From: CBDBIG01 sp965205845 [NCBI: bacterium]
GTDB taxonomy: Bacteria > SAR324
DNA length: 64,000 bases
Direction of reading: 5' to 3'
NCBI GenBank assembly: GCA_965205845.1
Contig: CBDBIG010000003.1
Location: 186,001 to 250,000, forward strand
Positions 53,601-61,283 of the stretch are shown piece by piece. Within the stretch, counting starts at the first letter, position 1. Each line of letters starts with the position of its first letter. The translations under genes and the position numbers were made by a program. Below the pieces are notes generated by a model. That model ran no database searches. It had not been told where the DNA came from and was given only the letters and a program-made list of their open reading frames with translations.

Positions 53601-55694
53601 ATGCCCACACCCAAGCCAGGCTTTCATTTTACACCCACCCCGCCCAAAGAAGCCCTTGCCTACCTCAAGGCCAAAAAACTAAAACCCGCCTTTGACTATC
53701 GCGATGTTTGGCGTGAGGAGCACGCCTTGGGCTTTAGCGTGGCCAAGGCAATGCAGTTGGATGTGTTGCGTGCCATCCGCGATGGTCTTGCTGAGGCGCT
53801 GGCCAAGGGCAAAACCTTTGAGGGTTTTAAAAAAGACCTCATCCCCACCCTCCAACAAAAAGGATGGTGGGGCATAAAAGGCAAAAAAGACCCCAAAACG
53901 GGCAAGATAGAGCAAGTGCGCCTTGGGAGCCCGCGCCGTTTACGCACCATTTTTTGGGCCAACACGCGCACCGCCTATGCTGCGGGGCAGTGGGAACGCA
54001 TTGAGCGCGAAGCAGCTACCCACCCCTACCTGCGCTATGAACTGGGCCCCAGCAAGGAGCACCGTTTGGAGCATCAGCACTGGAACGGGCTTATTTTGTC
54101 CAGCAGCGATGCTTGGTGGAACGCCCACATGCCACCCAACGGCTGGGGCTGTAAGTGCCGCGTCAGGCTTTTAAGCAAGGCCGAGGCAGGGCGCTTGGGT
54201 GGCCCAGGCAAACCGCCCACCAACAAAACCCGCCCTTGGCTTAACAAGCGCACAGGCCAAATTGAACGCGTGCCCCAAGGCATAGACCCAGGCTGGGATA
54301 CCAACCCAGGCAAGGTACGCAGCCAAGCCTTGGCCAACATGCTGGCGGCAAAAAGCGCAGATGCGCCCGTTGCAACCCTCGGCCCGATCCCCCTGCTCGA
54401 AGAGCGGGCGGTCATGAAAAAAAAGTTAAGCAAGGCCAAGGGCAGCAACCAAGGGGGCGTCTATCAAGGGGCAGACGGCATCAAGCGCTACGTCAAGTTT
54501 TACACCGACCCTGGCCAAGTCTACGGCGAGGCGGCGGTCAATGCAATCTATGCCCAGTTGGCGGTCAATGCGTCCAAAAGCGCCTTGGTTGCCCGCAAAC
54601 AAGGGGGGCTTGCCCTGGCCACCGAGTGGATTGAAGGGGCAGCCCCAATCGCCTTGGACGAACTAACCCAAGCCAAGGCAAAAAAACTGCTTGACGGGGT
54701 GGCGGCAGATGCTTGGCTGGCCAACTGGGATGCCTTGGGGCAAACCTTTGATAACGTGGTTTGGCAAAAAGGCGCCCCCGTGCGGATTGACAACAGCGGG
54801 GCGCTCTTGTTTCGAGCCAAAGCGGGGCGCAAAAATACCAAGGCACTGGCCACAATAGGCGAAGCCGAGGGCTTTTTTCACCCTGCCACCAACCCCACTT
54901 ACGCCAAGGCAATGGAAAAAGCGGGGGTGCGCATTTACGAGGCGCTGGGGGATCACTGGCTTAAGACCGAGCGAGCGATTAGCAACCTAAGCAAAAAAAC
55001 CAACGCCTTTGCCGACCTCTTGCCCCCCGTGCCAGGGGTGCCCGAGCCCGAGCGCCTTGCCATGCTACAAACCTTGCAAAAGCGTGCTATGCTCCTCAAG
55101 GGGGTGTCGCGCAAGGTGCGTGCCTTTGCCAAATTGCCCGTCCACGAGCAGGGTTTGATGAACCTCAAAGGCTATCAATACCAAATCTTGCTTGGGCAGG
55201 CGAACACAAGGGCGAAGGAATCGGGTGTCGTGCACCGTTTCTCCGAGCCCGAGTTGGCTGCCTTGCACGGCTACACGGTCATCGATTATAAACCGATTAA
55301 CCAGGCCAAGCGCGGGAAACTGCCCAAAGCCCTGGGAGAGGAATACGCCCACTACACCAAAACCATCATCGCGGGGCTGGCAAAACTCCCCAACTACCGG
55401 GGGAAGGTCACCCGAGGGACGACCCTGCCCGAAAGTGAACTGGCCAAAATTAAGCCAGGCAAGGTTTGGACACCCAAAGGCTTTACCAGCACATCCACGG
55501 GTAAAGCCTTTGGTGGGCCGCATCGGCTGAAAATACAGAGCCGCACGGGCAAGGAGGTATCTTGGATATCCCGGCACGCGCACGAAAAAGAGGTCCTCTT
55601 TAAACCAGGAACCAGGTTTCTCGTTAAGGAACGAGTACGAAACGGCAAAACAACTTTGATAAAACTTGAAGAGGTTAAAGACGATGATAAGTGA
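53601..55694 (+). CDS. MuF-like head protein with C-terminal kinase-like and ADP-ribosyltransferase-like domains (polymorphic toxin candidate)
   Basis: 697 aa, intact. Residues 1-255 are the phage MuF/gp30 minor head protein, including the conserved SKEHRLEHQHWNG and HMPPNGWGCKCRVRLLS (metal-binding His/Cys) segments. Residues about 283-430 read like a HipA/phosphoinositide-kinase-type fold: YVKFY (Lys299), WLANWDALG, TFDNVVWQ and the metal site RIDNSGALLFRA (Asp397). Residues about 520-690 match an arginine-type ADP-ribosyltransferase: NYRGKVTRG (Arg600), GFTSTST (Ser630), HEKEVLF (Glu662/Glu664, an ExE motif) and PGTRFLV. The ribosome-binding site GGGAAGG precedes ATG. All flanking phage genes are broken, so intactness suggests selection or very recent decay. 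Confidence 0.82.
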   Translation: MPTPKPGFHFTPTPPKEALAYLKAKKLKPAFDYRDVWREEHALGFSVAKAMQLDVLRAIRDGLAEALAKGKTFEGFKKDLIPTLQQKGWWGIKGKKDPKTGKIEQVRLGSPRRLRTIFWANTRTAYAAGQWERIEREAATHPYLRYELGPSKEHRLEHQHWNGLILSSSDAWWNAHMPPNGWGCKCRVRLLSKAEAGRLGGPGKPPTNKTRPWLNKRTGQIERVPQGIDPGWDTNPGKVRSQALANMLAAKSADAPVATLGPIPLLEERAVMKKKLSKAKGSNQGGVYQGADGIKRYVKFYTDPGQVYGEAAVNAIYAQLAVNASKSALVARKQGGLALATEWIEGAAPIALDELTQAKAKKLLDGVAADAWLANWDALGQTFDNVVWQKGAPVRIDNSGALLFRAKAGRKNTKALATIGEAEGFFHPATNPTYAKAMEKAGVRIYEALGDHWLKTERAISNLSKKTNAFADLLPPVPGVPEPERLAMLQTLQKRAMLLKGVSRKVRAFAKLPVHEQGLMNLKGYQYQILLGQANTRAKESGVVHRFSEPELAALHGYTVIDYKPINQAKRGKLPKALGEEYAHYTKTIIAGLAKLPNYRGKVTRGTTLPESELAKIKPGKVWTPKGFTSTSTGKAFGGPHRLKIQSRTGKEVSWISRHAHEKEVLFKPGTRFLVKERVRNGKTTLIKLEEVKDDDK

Positions 55695-55866
55695 GGAAAT
55701 GAAGCAATTTATTGAAGAGTCACGGGAATATGACCGCCTGCTTAAAGAAGGCAAACTCAAGCCTGTGTCAAGGCACCTGCAGGCCAAAATGGACAGTGGT
55801 GGGCCCTTTGCGGACGAAATTCACGATGCTCCCCCCGCCAAACCCAAACCGGGCAAAAAAGGCTAA
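55684..55866 (+). CDS. Small protein overlapping the MuF-toxin gene; possible cognate partner
   Basis: 60 aa, MISEEMKQFIEESREYDRLL, then a KEGKLKPVSRHLQ segment and a Pro/Lys tail. The ATG lies 11 bases inside the 3' end of the MuF-toxin gene, with GAAGAGG upstream (55668-55674), so translation is coupled. The charged helical start suits a toxin-binding or chaperone role, but no immunity family is recognised and this is inferred only from position. Confidence 0.45.
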   Translation: MISEEMKQFIEESREYDRLLKEGKLKPVSRHLQAKMDSGGPFADEIHDAPPAKPKPGKKG

Positions 55867-55871
55867 GGCAA

Positions 55872-56230
55872 GTGTGGTTATTCACCCCAAAGGCCTTTCT
55901 TTCTATTGTGGCGCACACAGACGACCCCGCCAACTTGCGCCTGGTGCGTGCCCGCCGCCCTGGTGAGATTGAGGCGCTTTTTCCTGTTGCGCTCGTGCAC
56001 ACCACTCCCGACGCCGATTTATCCCTATTGAGGCGCTTTTTCCTGTTGCGCTCGTGCACACCCCCAATGCCGATTTATCCCTATTGAGGCGCTTTTTCCT
56101 GTTGCGCTCGTGCACACCACTCCCGACGCCGATTACCCCTTTCGCGCATGCCTGCCAGCCCAGCAAAGCGCCTGCCTTGCACAGCGTCTGGGCTGTAATG
56201 GCCAACCAATACGAGCAAGGGCGCTAAAAC
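55872..56230 (+). pseudogene. Small protein gene broken by internal tandem duplication
   Basis: A frame starting MWLFTPKAFLSIVAHTDD and continuing through RLVRARRPGEIEALFPVALV, then HTTPDADYPFRACLPAQ, resembles a widespread hypothetical protein family (F-x-x-K-x-x-LSIV ... VRAR-x-x-GDIE-x-xFP ... ADY-x-x-RA). The central 59/56-bp segment occurs three times (starts about 55970, 56029, 56085), which breaks the frame. Function unknown. Confidence 0.5.
55970..56140 (+). repeat. Three tandem copies of a 56-59-bp unit
   Basis: Each begins ATTGAGGCGCTTTTTCCTG. The first is 59 bp, the second 56 bp (CACCCCCAATGCC variant); the third continues into the unduplicated coding sequence ATTACCCCTTTCGCGC. 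Neither length keeps the reading frame. Confidence 0.9.
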
Positions 56231-56411
56231 GCTTTTAAGCCCTTTATCCCCCTCCTCTAGCCCAACTCCCCAGCCAAACATTTTGCAACGCTTTTCAACG
56301 CGTTTAAACGGGGTTTAAACGGGGGTATTTACCCCTGGCAAAAGTTTGCAAAGGGGGTAGTTGCCCCTGGCAAAAGGGTGCACTAGCGTAGCCTTTTTTT
56401 GTGTGTTTTGC
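56231..56411. other. Noncoding gap inside the prophage
   Basis: CGTTTAAACGGGGTTTAAACGGGG (56305-56325 region) is a short direct repeat. A TTTACCCCTGGCAAAAG-like motif occurs twice (about 56328 and 56362). No gene. Confidence 0.4.
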
Positions 56412-56870
56412 ATGGCTAAACTAAAAGGCATGGAAACACAAATCCCCCAACAAGCCGAAATCCCAGCCCTTTGCATGGCGTTGGATGGTGCCCTAGCCGC
56501 CATCGGGCAGGGCGAAGTGCCCGAGTGGATACCGCTTTTGCCCAAGGGGCCGCGCATTCAAGGGCGCACAGGGCGTGAGTGGCAGTTGGCAGATGTACAA
56601 AAGGTGATAGCCGCCAGTTTTCGCAATTTGCCCAAAATCCCAGTTGACTGGAACCATGCCACCGAGAAGTATGGCGCAACCAGCCCGCAAACCCAGAAAG
56701 CTGCGGGGTGGATTGTGGCGATGGAAGCGCGCCCTGATGGGGTATGGGGCAAAGTGGAATGGACAAACGGGGGGGCGCATGACAGAAGAGATTGGCGACA
56801 GGCGCAAAGAGCGCGTCCAATGGCTCGGGCAGGTGGCAAGGGGCCTGATCAGCCTAGGGGCAGCGATTGA
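56412..56870 (+). pseudogene. Mu gene I-like protease/scaffold, truncated and fused
   Basis: The N-terminal half of the Mu protease-I family is visible: EWIPLLPKGPRIQGRTGREW, then VDWNHATEKYG and KAAGWIVAMEARPDGVWGKV, ending VEWTNGGAHD. The catalytic C-terminal part and the scaffold (Z) region are missing. The frame runs out-of-register into the next small gene. The start is ATG 56412 or 56430. Capsid genes that should follow are absent. Confidence 0.75.
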
Positions 56871-56949
56871 AGAGCCCCGTTCAGGAGGCGCGCCTGCGGT
56901 GCAAAGCACGCCCCGCCAGTTGACAAGAGACGCTTTGCGAGGGCTTTAA
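56779..56949 (+). CDS. 56-residue prophage protein before gpG
   Basis: MTEEIGDRRKERVQWLGQVA, then RGLISLGAAIEEPRSGGA and a TPRQLTRDALRGL tail. No family recognised. It may be a whole small gene or the end of a deleted one. Its start lies within the truncated protease frame, and gpG begins 5 bases after its stop. Confidence 0.4.
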   Translation: MTEEIGDRRKERVQWLGQVARGLISLGAAIEEPRSGGAPAVQSTPRQLTRDALRGL

Positions 56950-56953
56950 AAAA

Positions 56954-57595
56954 ATGGCAGGCGTGCAAATTGAGGCCGACCTAAGCGGGCTAAAAACACT
57001 AAACCAGCGCATTGCACGCTTGGGCAAGGTGGATAAGCGTAAACTGCTAAACGCCTTGGGCGCAGAGATGGAAAGCCAAACCAGGCGCAGGTTGGCGGAG
57101 GAGAAAGAGAGCCCCGAGGGAGAACCGTGGAAGGCGTGGTCGCCAAAACATGCCCAAACACGCCACGGCGGGCAGGGCTTGTTGCTGGGCGAAGGGGCGT
57201 TATTGGATAGCATCACCTTTGCCGTGCCCAACGATGGGGCGGTGTTGGTGGGTAGCAACCTTGTCTACGCTGCCATTTTGCAGTTTGGCGGGGCGGAGGT
57301 GGGCAAACCAGGCCTGCCAGCGCGCCCCTACCTTGGGCTTAGCGCCGCCAATCGCCGTGGCTGGTGGGGTGGATGTAGCGGCAGTGGCATTTGGCAACAC
57401 ACCCGCGCCAAAAACACCCAGGCCAATGCCCTTGCCCTCGCCGATGAAGCCCGCCAAGCCCTAGCATGGCTCACCAAAGACGGCCTCGCCACCAGTTTGG
57501 AAGTGGAAGCGGTGAGGCAAGCAGGGCAGATTGCCTTGCAGGTGCGTGTAAAGGGCGTTGCAAGCGCGTTTAAAGGAGGTGTGTATGCCGTTTAA
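56954..57595 (+). pseudogene. Fusion of Mu gpG (virion morphogenesis) to gp46
   Basis: 213 aa. Residues 1-130 are gpG-like: TRRRLAEEKESPEGEPWKAW, LLLGEGALLDSI, VYAAILQFGG and GLPARPYLGLS. From about residue 135 the sequence changes to gp46 (baseplate): RRGWWGGCSGSGIW, HTRAKNTQ, LADEARQALAWLTKDGLATS. The junction has no frame break, so one deletion removed everything from the gpG end to mid-gp46. The last codons overlap the gp47 start. Confidence 0.8.
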
Positions 57596-58286
57596 AATCC
57601 CCAGCCTTGGCGATTTACGCGCCCGCAGCCGTGGTGATATGGAAGCCGCGTTGCCAGGGGTTTCTGCCCAACAGACGAGCATGGCGCAAACCTTGGCAGA
57701 CAGCCACGCTGCCGCCATGCGCGGGCTTTACCTCCACCAACAAACCCTAGCCCAAGACCTCTTCCCCGACACCGCCCAAGCAGACGCCCTTGAACGCTGG
57801 GCAGGCATTTGGGGTGTCACCCGCACCCCAGCAGCCAGGGCAGTCGGTCAAGTGGTGTTTCAAGGTCAAGCAGGCGCTTGGGTGCCCCTTGGCTTAGGCT
57901 TGCAAAGCCAGCGCAACCAAACCTACACCACCAGCCAAAGCGGGGTGCTGGCCACCAACGGGCAAGCGACCCTCGCCGTGCGTGCTGATAAAGGCGGGGC
58001 GGCAGGCAACCTAGCAACAGGTAGCACGCTCACCCTAAGCAGCACCGTGCTCGGGGTTGAACCCGAGGCAAGGGTCGCAACAGGCGGGCTTGTCGGTGGC
58101 GCACCCCAAGAGACGGATGATGCCCTGCGCGCACGCCTGCTGGCACGCATTCGCGCCCAAGAACGCCTTGGCAGCGTAGCCGACTACAAAGCCTGGGCTT
58201 TGGCCGTCCCTGGCGTTGATCGCGCCTGGGCTTTTGCCCATTACGCGGGCGAACCCCCATTGGGGCCGGGCAAGGGGAAGGCTTAA
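57585..58286 (+). pseudogene. Mu gp47-like baseplate J protein, 3' truncated
   Basis: 233 aa of a normal 350 or so. The N-terminal and central J-protein motifs are present (ADSHAAAMRGLYLHQQTLAQ, then LFPDTAQADALERWAGIWGV; GKGGAAGNL-like RADKGGAAGNLATGS; GGAPQETDDALRARLLARIR). The end GPGKGKA replaces the third domain. ATG 57585 with AAGGAGG just upstream. Overlaps the gpG::gp46 frame by 11 bases. Confidence 0.85.
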
Positions 58287-58297
58287 CGCTGCGGGCG

Positions 58298-58501
58298 TTG
58301 GGCATACAAGGCGGGGATGAGGAAATGCAGGAGCATAGGCACTCATATCAGATTGGGGATCGTCCAGTAAACGGGGGAACCCGATCTTACGTGGGGTGGG
58401 AAGATGTACCTTATGGGCCACTTTACACTGACAACTACGGACTAGGCCAAAGCGGGAACATGCAGCCCTACCTGCCGCTTCACTACATCATCAAAACTTA
58501 G
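58298..58501 (+). pseudogene. C-terminal tip of a phage tail-fibre/collar protein
   Basis: 67 aa. GGDEEMQEHRHSYQIGDR, then YVGWEDVPYGPLYTDNYG and a QPYLPLHYIIKT end. The H-x-H followed by a final YLP-x-x-IIK-x motif is the tail-collar/fibre tip pattern. The body of the fibre is missing, so this is a deletion remnant joined to gp47. Confidence 0.7.
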
Positions 58502-58514
58502 TAAAGGTTTTTTT

Positions 58515-58922
58515 ATGGAACTCATCATTACCCAAAGCACGATTACCCTGGGCGAATACACGGCCAGTTTAGCCGACTTTGCCCAAGACTACGGCCAGCG
58601 AGCCCCAGCCCCTGCGCATCCCGACAGTGCCCGTTCCTATCATCGAGGCGTGCGCCACGCATCCCACACCAAGCACGGGCAAACCGCTGGCGGGCCACTG
58701 GTTTGGGCCCAAGGCGATGCCATTATCGCAGCCCTGCCGACACTGCTTGCCAAGCAAAAAGCAAGGGAAGACGCGGCACAGGCAGCAAGACAGGCCGAAC
58801 AAGGGACAAGCCAAGCCGAGCAAGGGGCAAGCCAAGCCGAGCAAGGGACAAGCCAAGCCGAGCAACAAAGCCGCCAAGAACAGGGGCAAGAACAGGGGCA
58901 AGAACAAGGCGGGGATGCTTAA
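58515..58922 (+). CDS. Prophage protein with Gln/Glu-rich repeat tail
   Basis: 135 aa. The N-terminus (MELIITQSTITLGEYTASLA) is beta-like; the C-terminal third is a low-complexity repeat (QAEQGTSQ four times, then EQGQ). It lies where Mu-like phages carry the fibre-assembly gene, but I do not recognise that family. A 24-bp DNA repeat underlies the QAEQG units (58800-58890). Confidence 0.45.
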   Translation: MELIITQSTITLGEYTASLADFAQDYGQRAPAPAHPDSARSYHRGVRHASHTKHGQTAGGPLVWAQGDAIIAALPTLLAKQKAREDAAQAARQAEQGTSQAEQGASQAEQGTSQAEQQSRQEQGQEQGQEQGGDA

Positions 58923-58934
58923 AGGAAGTAAATC

Positions 58935-59760
58935 ATGAAAAGTTTTTTTAGTCGGAAAGGTGGCAAGCGTCTGCTTGCAAAAAGGCTGGCGGGTATCATT
59001 GATGCCGTGCCACACACATGCTATTGCGAGCCCTTTATGGGCGCAGCCCACGTCTTTTTTGCGCGCAATCGCGAGCGCACTATTTCTGAAGTGCTAAACG
59101 ATATCGACGGCGAATTGGTGAACCTATTTCGCGTGCTTAAATACCACAAGGAGGCGTTTTTGCAGGGCTTGGAATGGGGGGTCTACGCGCGGGAGGTATT
59201 TGAAAACCTCCAAAAACAAGACCCCCAAACTTTGACCGACATCCAGCGTGCCCAACGCTTTTATTGCCTGCACAAAATGTCTTTTGACAGCGAAACTAGA
59301 CAGTTTGGCTACTCAAAAAAACAGCCAACAATCACCCTGCAACCCTTAAAAATCCTTTAAGCAAGCCCACGCGGCCCTGCAAAGGGTGCATCTTGAGTGC
59401 AAACCTTGGCCAAGATGTGCTCACCCGCTACGATTCAAAAAACACCCCCTTCTACCTCGACCCACCCCACCACGGGCACGAAAACGACGATGGCAAGGTT
59501 TTTTGTTGAGCGAGACTTTGAAAGTCTCGCAACGGTTAAAGGGCAAGGCAAGTTTCTCCTGAGCATCAACGACACACCCAAAATGCGCGCGTATTTTGCG
59601 CGGTTCGACCGCTACCAGATTAAAACGCACTACACCCTAGGCTTGCATGCTGTTGTCGGGAAAAAACAGGTACGCGAATTGCTATACACAAACTTAGCAC
59701 CTGAGGCCATGAAAACCGTAAAAGTGGCCTCGCCATACTCACAACATCGCAAGGATAAGG
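58935..59760 (+). pseudogene. DNA adenine methylase, D12 class, best-preserved copy (copy D), frameshifted
   Basis: Frame 1 (58935-59360) encodes the N-terminal part: FSRKGGKRLLAKRLAGIID, TCYCEPFMGAAHVFFA (SAM motif I variant), NDIDGELVNLFRVLKYHKEA, FLQGLEWGVYAREVFEN. After a frameshift, NLGQDVLTRYDSKNTPFYLD is followed by PPHHGHENDDG (motif IV) and, in a third frame, ESLATVKGQGKFLLSINDTP, MRAYFARFDRYQIKTHYTLG. At least two frame breaks remove activity. A methylase at the right end is known in Mu-like phages. Three other partial copies lie at 18.1, 19.1 and 40.8 kb. Confidence 0.85.
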
Positions 59761-59930
59761 AAAAAAACATGTGTCCCTTTACACCCGCAAGCCCCTTTCA
59801 TCGCCGTGGGTCATTGAATATTTTACGCAAAAAACATGCCGAAACAAAGAGACCCCAGAATGACCAGTGTAAAAGCATGTGGCCCAAAGTGTAAAAGCAA
59901 GTGAACGTTTACAAGGATACTATTTTGTAT
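59761..59930. repeat. Probable right end of the Mu-like prophage
   Basis: ACATGTGTCCCTTTACACC (59768), ATATTTTACGCAAAAAACATGC (59818) and GTGTAAAAGCATGTGGCCC / GTGTAAAAGCAAGTGAACG (59867, 59888) are members of the dispersed families seen at 13.9, 17.9 and 46.8 kb. Several sites in one 150-bp stretch after the methylase suit a multi-site transposon end. Confidence 0.55.
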
Positions 59931-60023
59931 GGTCAAGACCCAGGGTTTGCTCAGACCATAGGAGGTGAGCATTCACAACGGGGGCAACACCTTGCAGGTT
60001 CGAGTTTGGTAGGGTAGGGATGT

Positions 60024-60989
60024 TTAAAAACGCTGATGAGGGCCCGTGTGTAAAAGGCGTAGCCAAGGGCGATGCTGAAAACGTTTGGGTAGGATAGGGG
60101 GCGATGCTGCGCCTTGCAAAAGGGGAGTGTGGCCTTGATTGCGTACCAAAAAAAGCGGGTTTGGTGGTGCGTACGTCGGTTCCCCTGGCCATAAGCAGCT
60201 GGCGGGTGCATAGCGGAGGCACAATAAAACGGCAGGGCTCTGCGCAAGGGGGTTGAACCGATACATGACGTGAGGGCTGTACAGGTTTAGACAGCCCTTT
60301 TCCAACCAACTCGTTTTAAGGTCTGCATGGGGTGCCTCCCGCGGCATATCTTGGACGGCATTTTGGAGAACCTCGAAAGCCGAGGCATGTAAGGGCCCAT
60401 GACGGTGCGAACTTGCGACATATTGAAAAAGTGCGTGGGTGCTACCTTGCAAAGCCATCATTACACAACAGCCCTGGGATGGTTGTAAGGGCCAGCGGGG
60501 AATGCCTTGATCGGTCGCTGTGCTATCTTGCTGCCATGTATGCAGCAGGGATTGTTTTGCGGGGTTGATTAACAGCGTGCTCCCCCAAAACAAAATGTCC
60601 TCCCCCAACACGCTTTCCACCATATCGATCACGCTGGGCAGGGTAGCGTAATGCAACCAGGCCTGGGCAATGCGCTGGGGGTTAAGACCGTGCACAGCAG
60701 GTTGTTGATGCAAGGTATGAGGGTTTGGAATGCACAAAAAATCGTCAAAAGCATCTTGTTTAAGATCTGCTGGCATTGGGGGAGTGCTTGATGGATTGAC
60801 AAGGGCCACGCTGGCTTTTAGCAAACTGTGCAAGTTGTCAATACTCGCACGAGCAAGGCGGTAATCAGGACACAACAGTCCCCTTTTTTGGTATAAGGTG
60901 TATTCCAAGGGTAGCAAAGGGCGCATTTGGCGCACTTTTTCAACGCTCCGGTGGGCAAACAGGGGTTGGTATGATGACACCTGTTTCAT
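60024..60989 (-). CDS. Phytanoyl-CoA dioxygenase (PhyH)-like protein
   Basis: 321 aa from ATG 60989. The order SVLGEDILFWGSTLLINPAK, then LLHTWQQDSTATDQ, GCCVMMALQGSTHALFQYV, CLNLYSPHVMYRFNPLAQSP and LCLRYAPASC follows the PhyH fold of Fe/2-oxoglutarate oxygenases (W-H-Q-D, then N/G-x-x-x-x-P-G-S-H, then H-x-S-x-x-N, then R-x-x-x-x-x-RY). But the HxD triad position reads QQD, so an iron ligand appears replaced and oxygenase activity is uncertain. Confidence 0.6.
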   Translation of the reverse strand: MKQVSSYQPLFAHRSVEKVRQMRPLLPLEYTLYQKRGLLCPDYRLARASIDNLHSLLKASVALVNPSSTPPMPADLKQDAFDDFLCIPNPHTLHQQPAVHGLNPQRIAQAWLHYATLPSVIDMVESVLGEDILFWGSTLLINPAKQSLLHTWQQDSTATDQGIPRWPLQPSQGCCVMMALQGSTHALFQYVASSHRHGPLHASAFEVLQNAVQDMPREAPHADLKTSWLEKGCLNLYSPHVMYRFNPLAQSPAVLLCLRYAPASCLWPGEPTYAPPNPLFLVRNQGHTPLLQGAASPPILPKRFQHRPWLRLLHTGPHQRF

Positions 60990-61283
60990 AGATATGCTAA
61001 TCGTGGTTTGGTTTTTGCGCATGTGCAGCGCCCTCGTGCAACCTTTGCCGCCATCAAGGCCAAAAGCATAAACACCTCAAAGCTTGTATAATCGAAGGAG
61101 TTTGCTCGCCTTGCGCTCTAGGCTTATGGCTGCGCAAAGCACTGCCTGCAATGCCTGCCAGGTTACACACAAAAGACAACAATTATATGGCCCTTTTGTT
61201 GGGCTTGTGCAACAGTGCATGCACAAAAAGCAACCACGGGGCTTTGAAATGAATGCTGCGCGTAGGCGTAGCTATAAGCCCCA

